Below, one piece after another: positions 21,716 to 31,896 of a stretch of DNA of 64,000 nucleotides. The notes under the pieces were generated by a model, which saw nothing but the letters and a program-made list of their open reading frames with translations, did not search any database and had not been told where the DNA came from. Origin of the DNA: Rhodeus uyekii (lineage: Eukaryota > Chordata > Actinopteri > Cypriniformes > Acheilognathidae); the NCBI GenBank assembly GCA_037043235.1, contig JAWRVZ010000024.1, positions 3,014,501-3,078,500 on the forward strand. Reading direction: 5' to 3'. Position numbers and translations under genes: made by a program. Every line of letters starts with the position of its first letter. Position 1 is the first letter of the stretch.

Positions 21716-23091
21716 GTGTGTGAAAGAATGGCTGATGAACAGACATTTAGACCTTGTGTTTTTCCCTGTCCGCATTTTATAACGGACAGGGATACACATG
21801 TAATGTGCATTGTCTGTCTGGGGGCGGAGAACGCCGGCTGTAAGGACTGTGAGAGGTTCTCATTGCGTACGCTCCGCTCCCACCTGGCGGTCTGTAAGGA
21901 GGCCGCTCAGGCAAGTGTTCCCCAAGGTTCGGGACCTGCAGCAGCCGAGGCTTTGCGGCGCTCTCAGTCATGGGGATCACAAATGGATCTCGCTGAGGGA
22001 GTTGGGATGGGTCCTTCCTTATCTCAGCCCTCGCGAGATGAGGCGGGTCCCAGTCACGAGCGTGATGTGGGCACGGTTTCCCCAAGAGATGATCGTGCTG
22101 GGACTCCGGCATTGACTTTATCCAGTTCTGATGAGATGGATTTAGCTAGTGTCGACCCGGTCGGGGAGGATTCGGAGGATTCGGGAGGATTATTCTCCTC
22201 GCCGGCGTTTGAGGAGTTAGTTGAAGTTGTGGCTCGAGCGGTCTCACGTCTGGGCATTTATCGTCCTAGAAAGAGTATATTGGACGAGCGCTACCTGCCT
22301 GCTCGCGTCACTCCCCCGAGCCGGGCTATGCCTTTCCTTCCTGATCTCCATGCTGAGGTATCAAGATCATGGAGAAGGCCAGCTTCCAAAGAGTGCATAC
22401 ACCGCATGGTGCTATGTATGCGACTCTCGTCGGGGCTCAGCACTATGGTTATGGGGGGATGAAGAAAGTGGACGAGGCTCTTGCAGGATACCTCGTTCCC
22501 CAGTCTGCATCCTCTATCAAAGCTCCGGCGCTCCCCACCAAACCGAGTCACGTCGTCTTTGGTGGGGAAAGCTTACTCGGCTTCTAGCCAGGCTGCTGCG
22601 TGCCTTCATACTAGGGCACTGCTGCAGGCTTGTCAAGCAGAGTTGCTAGGGGACCTCAACGAGGACGGTGGTATCAGTCTGGAGGCAGTGGCAGAGCTGC
22701 GCCGGACCGTGGATTTGTCTCTTCGGGCCACTAGGGAGACGGCCTACTCTGTCGGCCGCTCCATGGCAGCTCTGGTGGCTCCATGGCAGCTCATTTATGG
22801 CTCAATCTATCGGCCATAAAAGACAAGGATAAATTTGTGCTACTGGATGCCCCTCTGTCCCCTTCGGGCTTGTTTGGCGATGCCATAAAAAGTGTCGTCG
22901 ACAAGTTCCAGGAGGCTGCACGACAGCAGGCGGCGTTCAGTAAGGTCCTTCCCCGCTGCCCTCCACGTCCACGCCCTCCACAGCTCCTCGTACAGGGCCG
23001 CTCTAAAGGAGAGTGTCCCTACCTGACTTCCTCCGGTGAACCCGGGAAGGTCGGGCCGACTAGTTCAAGTTCAGCCTTCAGGCAAAAGTGA
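21716..23091 (+). pseudogene. DIRS gag-like ORF, frameshifted
   Basis: The first frame (21716-22462) has a Cys-rich start (MADEQTFRPCVFPCPHFI..., then CIVCLGAENAGCKDCERF) followed by an acidic, serine-rich stretch, as in DIRS first ORFs. The reading then passes into the frames at 22369-22587, 22481-22819 and 22783-23091 (...KDKDKFVLLDAPLSPSGLFG...), so at least three frameshifts are present. No function is expected from this copy. Confidence 0.75.
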
Positions 23092-23282
23092 TTTGAGGGT
23101 TGTTCTTAACGCTAAGAAGGCTAAGACTAAGCGGTCCTGACGCTAAGCCGCAACAAGGTGATGTCTCCCGTGTGCAGTTTCAGAGGGAGCCCGCAACGGG
23201 AGAACCACCCCCTCTAAGGAGGGTCCTAGAGCATTACACCCGAGTTTCCGGAAGCCCCGGCTCAGTGGTGAATATGTTCAGA

Positions 23283-24625
23283 GTTCCAGTACCGTCACGT
23301 CTACCGGATATCTCTCAGTGGGTCCTGCGCACAGTAACCTGCGGGTACGCCATCCAGTTCGGGGTTTCTCCACCCCGGTTTTTCGGGGGTCCTACAGTCT
23401 TTGGTAGGCCCCCAGCAGGCTCTGGTTACGGAGCAAGAAGTAGACACTCTGCTGGCATGGGGCCATCGAGTATGTACCCCTCGCGAACAGCAGGTCCGGG
23501 TTCTACAGCCGGTACTTCATAGTTCCAAAGAAGGATGGAGGGTTGCGGCCCATTCTGGATTTGCGTCTCTTAAATCGCACAGTTATGCGTCTAAAATGCA
23601 AAATGTTGACGCTCAAGCATATTCTCACGCATATTCTCACGTCTCCATCCTTCCGATGAGGAAGTTCCTGAGGTTCGCTTTCGGGGGGAAGGCGTACCAG
23701 TATCGGGTGCTTCCTTTCGGTCTGGCGCTCTCGCCCTGCACGTTCACTAAGGTAGTGGACGCTGCTCTAGCTCCGCTGCATTTGCAAGGCATTCGTGTCC
23801 TAAACAATGTCGACGACTGGCTTATCCTGGCCCAGTCGCCGCAGTTAGCAGCACAGCATTGAGATGCTGTGCCCGCACATGAAGGAGCTGGGATTAAGGC
23901 TGAACACCAAGAAGAGTGTACTTTCTCCCACGCAGAGAACCACTTTCTTGGGAGTCATTTGGGACTCAGTGGCCATGTCTGCTCGGCTCTCCCCCGAGCG
24001 CATCCAGGCCATTCGTTCAGCCGTCAAGAGCATCAAGCTGGGCCAGCCACTCACGGTGAAACACTTTCAGAGAGTGTTAGGGCTCATGGCAGCGGCATCC
24101 AGCATTATCCCACTGGGCCTGCTGTACATGAGACCCCTGCAGTGGTGGCTAAAAACCAGGGGTTCTCCCCGAAGGGTAACTCGCTTCGCACAATCAAGGT
24201 CACGGGGCGATGCCCACGCACCCTGAGTATATGGAAGAACTCTTGGTTCTCGTCTCACGACGAGTGACACTCTTAAGGCTGAACACCAAGAAGAGTGTAC
24301 TTTCTCCCACGCAGAGAACCACTTTCTTGGGGGTCATTTGGACTCAGTGGCCATGTCTGCTCGGCTCTTCCCCGAGCGCATGCAGGCCTTTCGTTCAGCC
24401 GTCAAGAGCATCAAGCGGGGCAGCCACTCACGGTGAAACACTTTAGAGAGTGTTAGGGTTCATGGCAGCAGCATCCAGCATTATCCCACTGGGCTGGCTG
24501 CACATGAGACCCCTGCAGTGGTGGCTGAAAACCAAGGGGTTCTCCCCGAGGGGAAACCCGCTTCGCACAATCAAGGTCACGGGGCGATGCCCACGCACCC
24601 TGAGTATGTGGAAGAACTCTTGGTT
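23283..24625 (+). pseudogene. DIRS reverse transcriptase region, frameshifted and internally duplicated
   Basis: The frame at 23401-23862 holds FLRFAFGGKAYQYRVLPFGL and the catalytic-site region VDDWLILA. The residue two before DD is preceded by Asn where the family has Tyr (NNVDDW). The next part, KELGLRLNTKKSVLSPTQRT, is in another frame. The downstream stretch ending MRPLQWWLKT is present twice by tandem duplication. RT copies element RNA into DNA; this copy cannot make it. Confidence 0.8.
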
Positions 24626-24633
24626 CCTTGCTT
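23896..24633 (+). repeat. Tandem duplication inside the DIRS RT region
   Basis: The block starting AAGGCTGAACACCAAGAAGA at 23896 starts again at 24275, an offset of 379 bp. The second unit runs to about 24633 with scattered substitutions and small deletions (for example 'ggccagccac' reduced to 'ggcagccac'). Confidence 0.9.
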
Positions 24634-25735
24634 ATATGGAGCAGATTTGGGACAGATATGGCAAGGCACAGGTTGACCTGTTGCCTCCGTAGAGAACACT
24701 CACTGCCCTCTGTGGCTTTCGTTAACACATCCAGCGCCTCTGGGGCGGGATGCCATGGTACAGGCGTGACCAAGACCAAGATTCGCTGGGACAAGGTGCA
24801 TCTAAGCCACTGGCCTACCAGAATATGGTTCTCAGACCTCGTGTCCCTCCTCGACGGAGTCCCCTGGGATTCCGATCAGGAGGGACCTCCTGTCCCAGAG
24901 CTAATGAACCTGTGGGTCTGGCCCCTTAGGGGGTCCAGCTCATGGAACCCGGTCTCTCAGCTGAGGTTGTAGAGACCATTTTTCAGTCCAGAGCCCCCTC
25001 CACGAGGAAACATGAAGTGCTGGAGTTCCTGCAAGAAAGATTTGAGGCAGGGCTGTCCCCCCCCCCCCTACCTTGAAGGTTTATGTGGCTGCCATAGCGG
25101 CTTGCCATGTACCTCTGGGTGGGGTGCCCTTGGGCAGGGACCCCCTAGTCACTCGTTTCCTCCGTGGCACACTAAGGCTGAGACCTGCGGCACAGACTAG
25201 GGTGCCTGCCTGGGACTGGTCTGTGGGTACTCTGTGGGTACCCCCTGTCCCAGGCACCCTTTGAACCTTTAGAGGAGCTCCCTATCAAGCTCCTCTCTCT
25301 TAAGACCCTTCCTTTGCTGGCTATAACCTCGCTTAAGAGGGTCGGGGATCTTCAGACCCTCTCGGTGGCTCCCTCATGCCTCGAGTTCGCGCCCGGGATT
25401 CTCCACCCGAGGCCAGGCTATGTCCCCAAGTTTCCCACTAATGTGGCTCGGTCTATCACACTGCAGGCCTTCTGCCCTCCCCCCATTTGACGATCATGAG
25501 CAGGAGCACAAGAACAAGGTCTGTCCAGTGCGAGCACTGGACGCTTACGTTTTCAAGACTGCCTCTTGGCGTAAGTCGGACCAACTGTTCGTTTGCTTTG
25601 GGACCCCTAAGGGGGCTCCAGCTTCCAAGCAAACCCTAAGCAAATGGATAGTCGAGGCTATCTGTTTAGCTTATGAGTCGGCCGGACATGCTTCTCCTTT
25701 GACGGAGATAGCACAGATCCACATCTTCACGTGAC
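24634..25735 (+). pseudogene. DIRS RNase H remnant and truncated tyrosine recombinase
   Basis: From about 24640 the frame reads GKAQVDLLPPREHSLPS, the tail of the DIRS RNase H/connection region; most of the RNase H domain expected before it is missing. At 25265-25735 the recombinase part is seen (LPLLAITSLKRVGDLQTLSV; KVCPVRALDAY; QTLSKWIVEAICLAYESAGH). The segment that should carry the H-x-x-R box and catalytic Tyr is absent because the frame runs into the right terminal repeat. Confidence 0.7.
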
Positions 25736-25780
25736 TGATGTCAGGCTATTTCCCCTAGCGCTTGACGCAGCGTCTCGTTC
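25711..25780 (-). repeat. DIRS right inverted terminal repeat
   Basis: Reverse complement reproduces the left repeat with a few changes. It overlaps the end of the recombinase remnant. Confidence 0.85.
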
Positions 25781-25989
25781 CCCTCAGGGAATCAGGGTTA
25801 CATTCGTAGCCCGAGACGTTTTTTTGCACTACTTGTGCTGTTTCATTGGAATGTAAAGTCTTTTGTTTTGTTCGCCTTTTGTTTATAATAAAATGATTTC
25901 AGTTGGAACCTGTAATCCTCGTCTGTCTCCGCATCGTACACGTTCCCCGATCGTAGCAGTCATATAATCAAGCTTTTTTCACATTGCAG

Positions 25990-26010
25990 ATTTACACAAC
26001 TGACGACTGA
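25990..26010 (+). CDS. ARRDC3-like terminal coding exon
   Basis: After TTTTTTCACATTGCAG the sequence reads I-Y-T-T-D-D-stop in phase 0. This continues the preceding exon's PPPSYSE exactly as the family continues 'PPLYSE|IDPN...'. The exon is only 21 nt of coding sequence and lies 5.3 kb downstream because of the LTR/DIRS insertions. The splice phase and family position make it likely despite its size. Confidence 0.65.
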   Translation: MYTTDD

Positions 26011-26218
26011 GATTTTGTCAAGCTTCTTTTGTGGAGAACACCAAAGATCAACCTTTTTCCTACACTATAGCACTTCCCTCTTGTCTTTGGATTATGGATT
26101 GGAGATTGCTGTGATTTCTGTAATTATTTGAATCTGATACATTGAACTGTTTATAGTTTGAGGTGCTGCTTTGGGTCCAGGTTGAAATATCACAAGCATA
26201 TGTTCTCTTATATTGTAA
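26011..26218 (+). other. Probable 3' flank/UTR of the ARRDC3-like gene
   Basis: No element or open frame. It directly follows the terminal coding exon and ends at the TA where the large Tigger-like element begins, so any original polyadenylation signal may lie beyond or inside that element (an AATAAA occurs at about 26348). Confidence 0.35.
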
Positions 26219-27445
26219 TACAGTGGAGTTCGGTTATGTTGACGGCCTCGGTGGTTGAAAAAAAGCGTTGAGATAACCGTTTACCGTTTAGAGACTGTTT
26301 AACCAACACCCAATATGGCAATTTATTTGATGAAGCGATCAGCATGCAATAAAAATTTACATACACTGTATATGTTTGCTAACAACAAAAGGCATATATG
26401 CACCAACTAACAGCAGAGATTTACCAGTATACAATAAAAAACACCTTCCATTCTCCATACAAACCTTTAATTATATTCTCCAACATTGCAAACACAATTT
26501 CGCTCACAGCGTAAACAGTCACACACGTGTACACACATTCGCTCATAACATATTCGTGAGGTCATCACGCTGTACTAGATTGCATAATTTCTTGCGTTCT
26601 GCCTGTCTAATGTGCTTTCTCAACAATTTCGGCTTCGTCCCGTCTTTTAACAACCGGCTTCTTGAATCTGATCAGAGCTCACGTCAGAACTGAAGCAGAG
26701 TTTGTGTGTGTGTGTGTGTTTATCGAAACCTCATACTCATTGGTCTCCAAAAGTCAAGTCACCTTTATTTATATAGCGCTTTTTACAATGTAGATTGTTT
26801 CAAAGCAGCTTTACAGTGGTCACAGGAAAAACAAGATAAACAAAGTTTGTTTGGCTGAACAGCAGCCTTAAAAGAGCAGGCGAATCAACACAATTGATGA
26901 ATTTTAAGTGTTAAGTTTCCCCAACTGAGCAAGCCATAGGCGACAGCGGCAAGCAACCAAAACTCCAGCAGGTGAGTAATGAATGAAGAACGGAAAGGAG
27001 AAAAAACATTGGGAGAAACCAGGCTCAGTCGGGGGACCACTTCTCCTCTGGCCAACAGCCAAACAGTACATGATTATTATATTAACAACAATTCAAGTTC
27101 AATATGTCCAAATTGGTCCGGTTAGAGATGGGTTCATGATCGTCACAGGGGAGGGTCTAGTAGAGTCACGGTCTCCGCAGACACTTCAGGGCAGTGCTGT
27201 GCTCGTGTTCAGGTGCAGGTCCTTCATCTGATCTGGATACGGCCCGGATCCAGCTGACCACGGTAACCTCGGAATAAACAGAGACCAATATCAGCGTAGA
27301 TGCCATTCTTCTTCTGATGTATCGAGTACATCAGGTGTTATGGGAATGTTCCCGGCTGACCTAAATTATGCAGCCTAACAATCATTTTACATGATTTGAT
27401 TAAAAATGAATGTATAATGTGTTATGTGTATGCCAGGTTGAAGAG

Positions 27446-28708
27446 CATAGGCAGAGTTTGGGGGGGGGGGGGGGGGGGGGGGGGGGCACTGCCCCCCCAG
27501 ACCAGAGCCAATTAATGCCTGCCTTGTGCTTTGAATATTTTTTTGTTATTACAGAATTCATATTTTCTCGTTTTATTTGTCTTATCTTATTAGTTCTGTG
27601 TATAGAATGAGTAAGATATGGCTAATTAATTTTTAATTACTGTATTTAATTTTTTATTACTGTAGTTTTATTACATTTCTCCCGCGATTTGCGAATTTCA
27701 AAGTATCGCGGTACGTGAGTGGACGCTCATCTCGTTCTGTTTTACGCGCTGAATAAACAAAATGGATATTCGTCGTTTTTTTAAATAAATCCACTACTAA
27801 AAGAAGAGAAGACAGTGGACATCTACGCATCTCGGATATTGTAATGTCTGAAGTAGTTCTATGACAGGTCAAGGGAGGCTCTGTTTATGAACTTTAATCG
27901 GAACGAAGAAGAACACTGTAACAATTTCACCAGTCTAACAAACTCGCTTTTTTTCGCCGCACTTCTGAACTCCCCGTGTTAACCCTATCACTGCCGATGC
28001 AAAACAAAACAGCAACTATAAAGAGTCTGTTCTATTCGCTATTCTTTGTATAAAGCACAGCGGAGCGATGCCGGGGGGGGGCGCGCGTTACCGTGGGGTA
28101 CATGCTTTTTTTTGCCAAGGAGTAGGTTTTCTTGCACTGAACAAGAGCAGCAGATATGAAGTTCAGATAACCATCCCCTCATTATTTGACGTGTACGATC
28201 ACACCGGTGTCCATATGTGTCACGTGATCAACCACTAAATTTATGAATTTATTCACACGTGTTTTCACGCGATATTTGGCACTGATCCAAAAACAAAGAA
28301 GCGCTCAGAGCTTGTTATTTATCACAACAATTCAGTGTTTTCAACCACATAAGATTTCTTTTAGGTTTCAACAAGTTGAGCCAACAAGTTGGTGACTATT
28401 TTGAATTATTTATTATACAGCACTTTTTGTGACTGCGGTATGTCAGATGACAAGCATGATGCGTTGCCATGGAAACAATAAGGCGAAAGTTCCAAAATGG
28501 GGGGAGGGGGGGGCGCGCAAAATTTTTACCTCATCCTAGGGGGGCGTGACAGAAAATAATTAAGAAGCACTGGTATAAAGTCATTGTAAATGTATTTTAT
28601 ATGTAGAATGAATGATATATAAATATGATATAAAAAAAAAAATCTGAGCTCATGGTCTGCTGGCCTGGTAGGTGCCTCCCCAAGCACAAAAGTGAAACTC
28701 CCCCTATG
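27446..28708. mobile_element. hAT element, non-functional, inserted in the L2 copy
   Basis: The left end CATAGGCAGAGTTTGGGG and right end 'gaaactccccctatg' are imperfect inverted repeats. An exact 8-bp duplication TTGAAGAG lies at 27438-27445 and 28709-28716. A short start MDIRRFF at 27762 matches the start typical of TTF/ZMYM-type hAT proteins but is soon stopped. Near 28500-28570 a second hAT-like terminus (ending 'aattaagaagcactg') suggests further nesting. Confidence 0.8.
27461..27486. repeat. Poly-G tract near the hAT left end
   Basis: Around 26 G residues follow the TIR; the length may be unreliable. Confidence 0.8.
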
Positions 28709-28912
28709 TTGAAGAGATGTGTTTTTAGTCTAGATTTAAACTGACAGAGTGTGTCTGCTTCCCGAACTGTATTAGGAAGACTGTTCCAGAGTTTAGGAGC
28801 TAAATAGCAAAAGGATTGACCGCCAGCAGTTGACTTTGATATTCAAGTTATTATAAGCTGGTCAGTATTTTGGGATCACAATAGACGTGAAGGACTATAA
28901 TGTGTTAAGAGA

Positions 28913-29345
28913 TGTCAGGCACGAGACAGAGTCGGATTCAATTGTGAGTGTGGTTTATTGTGAAACAAAAGAAAGTAAATGTCCGAGAAGTCCAGGTCCG
29001 GCTGGCAGCAGCGCAGGGACTCAATGGGTTCCGGTGAGGTGGGTGTGGTGTGAAGTCCAGACGGGCGGTGGTGAGCGTGAAGACGGGACGCGGGAACTCC
29101 GGATAACAGACACGAAGAGATGAGGAACCACGGAGACACGAAACCACCGGAGGACAGCACGGGCACACATGGGAAACAAGAACACTGCAACGAGGTGATG
29201 GTGGAGGGGAACTAAATAGGCAAGCAGATGAGAAACAGGTGAGACGGTTGATGAGCTGAGTGGGTGATCAGCGACCACGCCTCCCACACACTCGCATACA
29301 CACACAGGCAGTAAATCGGAGACAACGAATTCATGAATCGTGACA
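28913..29345 (-). repeat. 3' LTR of the gypsy element
   Basis: TGTCAGGCACGAGAC to GAATCGTGACA on the plus strand. It is the 3' copy because the element is antisense. Confidence 0.92.
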
Positions 29346-29366
29346 GTACCCCCCCCCCCCCCCCTT
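29346..29366 (-). promoter_or_regulatory. Polypurine tract of the gypsy element
   Basis: The run of C on the plus strand directly after the left LTR is a G-rich tract on the coding strand, placed where plus-strand DNA synthesis is primed in LTR elements. Confidence 0.75.
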
Positions 29367-29697
29367 AGGAGCGTCTCTCGACGCTCCCAGGGGGTCTTAC
29401 CTGTCGATTGTAATCATCGATGAGAGGGTGATCCAGAATGTCCCGGGCAGGTACCCAACTTCTCTCCTCTGGACTGTACCCCTCCCAGTCCACCAAGTAC
29501 TGGAATCCGCGTCCCCTCCTCCTCGAGTCCAGAATACGATTTACCGAATAAGTTGGTTCCCCATCTACGAGACGCGGCGGTGGTGGAACCGGGAAGGGCG
29601 GGTTAATGGGAGAACGAATAACGGGCTTGATTTTGGACACATGGAAGGCGGCATGGATTCTCCCGTACGCGGGAGGTAGTTTGAGGCGGACTGTCAC
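29365..29697 (-). pseudogene. Gypsy integrase C-terminal part with chromodomain
   Basis: The minus-strand frame has the LPPAYGRIHAAFHVSKIKP linker and then YLVDWEGYSPEERSWVPA, a chromodomain signature of chromoviruses. It is thought to guide integration to chromatin marks. It is separated by a frameshift from the integrase core. Confidence 0.85.
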
Positions 29698-29730
29698 CGG
29701 ACTAATGATCTTGGTGACAGGGAATGAGCC

Positions 29731-30346
29731 TTATGAATTTAGGAGCAAGCTTATTACATATGGAGCGGAGAGCAATATCTTTAGAAGAAAGCCACACTTT
29801 TTGACCCACGACGTAGACGGGAGGCTTCGACCGGTGGCGATCGGCCTGGGCCTTGGTGCGCGCACCCACCTGCAGGAGAGTCTCTCGGGCTCTACTCCAG
29901 GTGCGGCGGCACCTCTGGACGAAAGCGTGGGCGGAGGGACCGCGACTTCGGATTCCGTACTGGGAAAGATAGGTGGCTGGTAACCTATACTACATTCAAA
30001 CGGTGATAGGCCCGTGGATGATACTGGTAACGAGTTATGCGCGTACTCAACCCACGGGAGTTGCTGACTCCAGGAAGCAGGATTCTGGGCCGCGGTACAC
30101 CGTAGTGACCTCTCGAGATCTTGGTTGGCTCGCTCGGTTTGGCCATTGCTTTGGGGATGGAAACCCGAAGACAGAATTCCAGAATTTGGAAATGAATTGG
30201 GGACCTCTGTCAGAGACTTCGTCTGTCGGGAGGCCATGAATGCGAAAGACGTATTCTATGACAGATGCCGCTGTCTCCTTAGCCGAGGGTAACTTGGGTA
30301 AGGGTATAAAGTGAGCCGCCTTCGAGAACCGGTCCACTACGGTCAA
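29731..30346 (-). pseudogene. Gypsy integrase core, frameshifted
   Basis: One frame has TVVDRFSKAAHFIPLPKLPS (first catalytic Asp) and SDRGPQFISKFW (second). Another frame (29731-30237) has GFHPQSNGQTERANQ, carrying the catalytic Glu region. The two frames together cover a DDE core but are not continuous. Confidence 0.85.
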
Positions 30347-30999
30347 AACAGCAACCCATCTGGAGCGCGATTGGAAGTCTTACCCTGTGCACAAACCGAG
30401 CAGGCCGATACGAAATTTCGGATGTCCCGGGCCATCCCTGGCCACCAGAATTGTTGTTTTACCAGAAAGCTGGTGCGTCTGATTCCCGGGTGACAAGCTA
30501 TCTTAGAGCAGTGACTCCATTGGAGGACCTCAGATCTGACTCTCTCTGGCACGAATAATCGGTCTGGTGGACCCCCGGGCGGAGGCGTTACCCCTTCTAA
30601 GGCCGATTTGACCCTCGCTTCGACCTCCCATACGAGTGTGGAAACAATGAGTTTCTCTGGAAAAATGCACTCGGGAGTGGACAGGCGTTCAGAGCGATCA
30701 AAAACACGAGATAAAGCATCGGGCTTGATGTTCTTGGAACCCGGATGGTACGATAGTAAAAAGTCAAAACGTCCGAAAAAAAGGGCCCACGGCGCCTGCC
30801 TGGAGTTGAGTCTTTTGGCTGTTCTTATGTACTCTAGGTTCTTGTGGTCGGTCCAAACTAGAAAAGGAACCCCTGACCCCTCTAACCAATGGCGCCACTC
30901 CTCCAAGGCTAGCTTGACCGCCAGCAACTCACGGTTACCAATGTCATAATTACGCTCTGCAGGGGACAAACGATGGGAAAAAAACGCGCATGGGTGCAT
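30343..30999 (-). pseudogene. Gypsy RNase H and integrase zinc-binding region
   Basis: Contains FFSHRLSPAERNYDIGNREL and VWTDHKNLEYI (RNase H), then HPGSKNIKPDALSR. The end has CHPGIRRT and CSVCAQGK, the H2C2 zinc motif that precedes the integrase core. Confidence 0.85.
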
Positions 31000-31061
31000 C
31001 TTGTCGTCCGAGGAAGTGCGCTGGGATAGAACCGCACCTACCCCACCTCTGACGCGTCGAC

Positions 31062-31896
31062 CTACACCACGAACTGCCGTGTGGGATCAGGGGCGACTAG
31101 GATGGGAGCCGAAATGAAGCGGCTCTTGAGTTTGCCGAACGCCGCTTCGGCGGCGTCGTGCCACCTGAACGGAACTCTGGGGGAGGTCAAGGCTGTCAGA
31201 GGTGCGGCTAGTTGGCTGAAGTTGCGAATGAAACGTTGGTAGAAATTGGCAAACCCCAGGAACCTCAGCAGGGCCTTGCGAGAGTCCGGGGTGGGCCATT
31301 CCACCACAGCCTTAACCTTGTCGGGGTCCATGCACACTCCCTCCGACGAGATGATGTACCCTAAGAAAGGAACAGACTATGCATGAAAGACGCATTTCTC
31401 CGCCTTGACAAAAAGCCCATTCAGTAGCAACCGTTGGAGCACTCGTCGGACGTGTTGAACATGTTTCTGGAGAGACGAAGAAAATATCAGTATGTCATCC
31501 AGGTAAACATACGTGAACTGATCTATCATGTCTCTCAACACGTCATTGACGAGTGCTTGGAAGACTGCTGGGGAATTGGACAACCCAAACGGCATGACCA
31601 AATATTCAAAGTGACCCCTAGGGGTATTAAATGCAGTCTTCCATTCATCCCCCTCTCTTATGCGGACCAAATTCCAATTTTGTGAAGATAGACGTTCCCT
31701 GCAACCTCTCGAACGCTGAAGACATCAACGGCAAAGGATAAGTATTCTTTACCGTGATGTTGTTCAGCCCTCGGTAGTCAATGCAAGGTCGCAAAGAACC
31801 GTCTTTCTTCCCCACAAAAAAGAATCCCGCCCCCGCCGGAGAAGAAGAGGGGCGGATGAACCCGGTGGCTAAGGAATCAGAAATGTATTTCTCCAT
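31062..31896 (-). pseudogene. Gypsy reverse transcriptase, broken into three frames
   Basis: The three parts are 31645-31896 (fingers, PCIDYRGLNNITVKNTYPLP), 31377-31670 (palm, with catalytic YLDD in YVYLDDILIFS) and 31062-31337 (LRFLGFANFYQRFI). Frame changes separate them and the segment around the first catalytic Asp is altered. Confidence 0.88.

Larger units (their letters stand above)
21450..25822 (+). mobile_element. DIRS-type tyrosine-recombinase retrotransposon, degenerate
   Basis: Inverted termini at 21476-21538 and 25711-25780 share CGTCAAGCGCTAGGGGAAAT and neighbouring sequence in opposite orientation, as DIRS elements do. Between them come a gag-like frame, a reverse transcriptase region and a tyrosine recombinase region in the DIRS order, on the plus strand. 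All are broken by frameshifts or deletions. No target duplication surrounds it, consistent with recombinase-mediated integration. Boundaries are approximate (±20 bp). Confidence 0.85.
21113..25958 (+). mobile_element. Solo LTR (gypsy-type) split by a DIRS element
   Basis: Left part starts TGTAACCCTTGG at 21113 and runs to about 21450. The right part resumes near 25825 and ends CGATCGTAGCA at 25958. A 5-bp duplication GTCAT flanks it at 21108-21112 and 25959-25963. The parts align in order with the intact solo LTR at 53026-53497 (shared 'gtataaaaccctcttgtgtt' and 'cctcgtctgtctcc'-like blocks), which shows the middle is an insertion. The element sits in the last ARRDC3-like intron. Confidence 0.85.
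16028..26010 (+). pseudogene. ARRDC3-like alpha-arrestin gene, exon missing and frame broken
   Basis: Alpha-arrestins are cytosolic/endosomal adaptors with N- and C-terminal arrestin folds; C-terminal PPxY motifs recruit NEDD4-family ubiquitin ligases to membrane cargo. Seven coding segments match the family order: 16028-16268, 16376-16442, 18472-18561, 19750-20006, 20230-20389, 20506-20657 and 25990-26010. All have AG/GT borders, and the phases agree except around the third. The segment normally carrying the 'GKHG...RYWVKAELHRPW' part of the arrestin N domain is not found between 16442 and 18472. The 18472 segment lacks about 13 nt before its GY.NG end, so joining it to 19750 in the upstream frame gives an immediate stop. 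Skipping it also gives a stop. I read this as a pseudogene. A divergent functional gene with an unrecognised exon is the alternative. The symbol is left empty because several fish ARRDC3-like paralogues exist. Confidence 0.8.

Noticed and set aside
28887..29305. Open frames in both directions over the gypsy LTR
   Set aside because: The same frames recur in the second LTR at 32838-33270; they are LTR sequence with no coding signature.
29346..29366. C-tract as a sequencing artefact only
   Set aside because: Its place beside the 3' LTR fits the polypurine tract of the antisense gypsy element, although its exact length may be unreliable.
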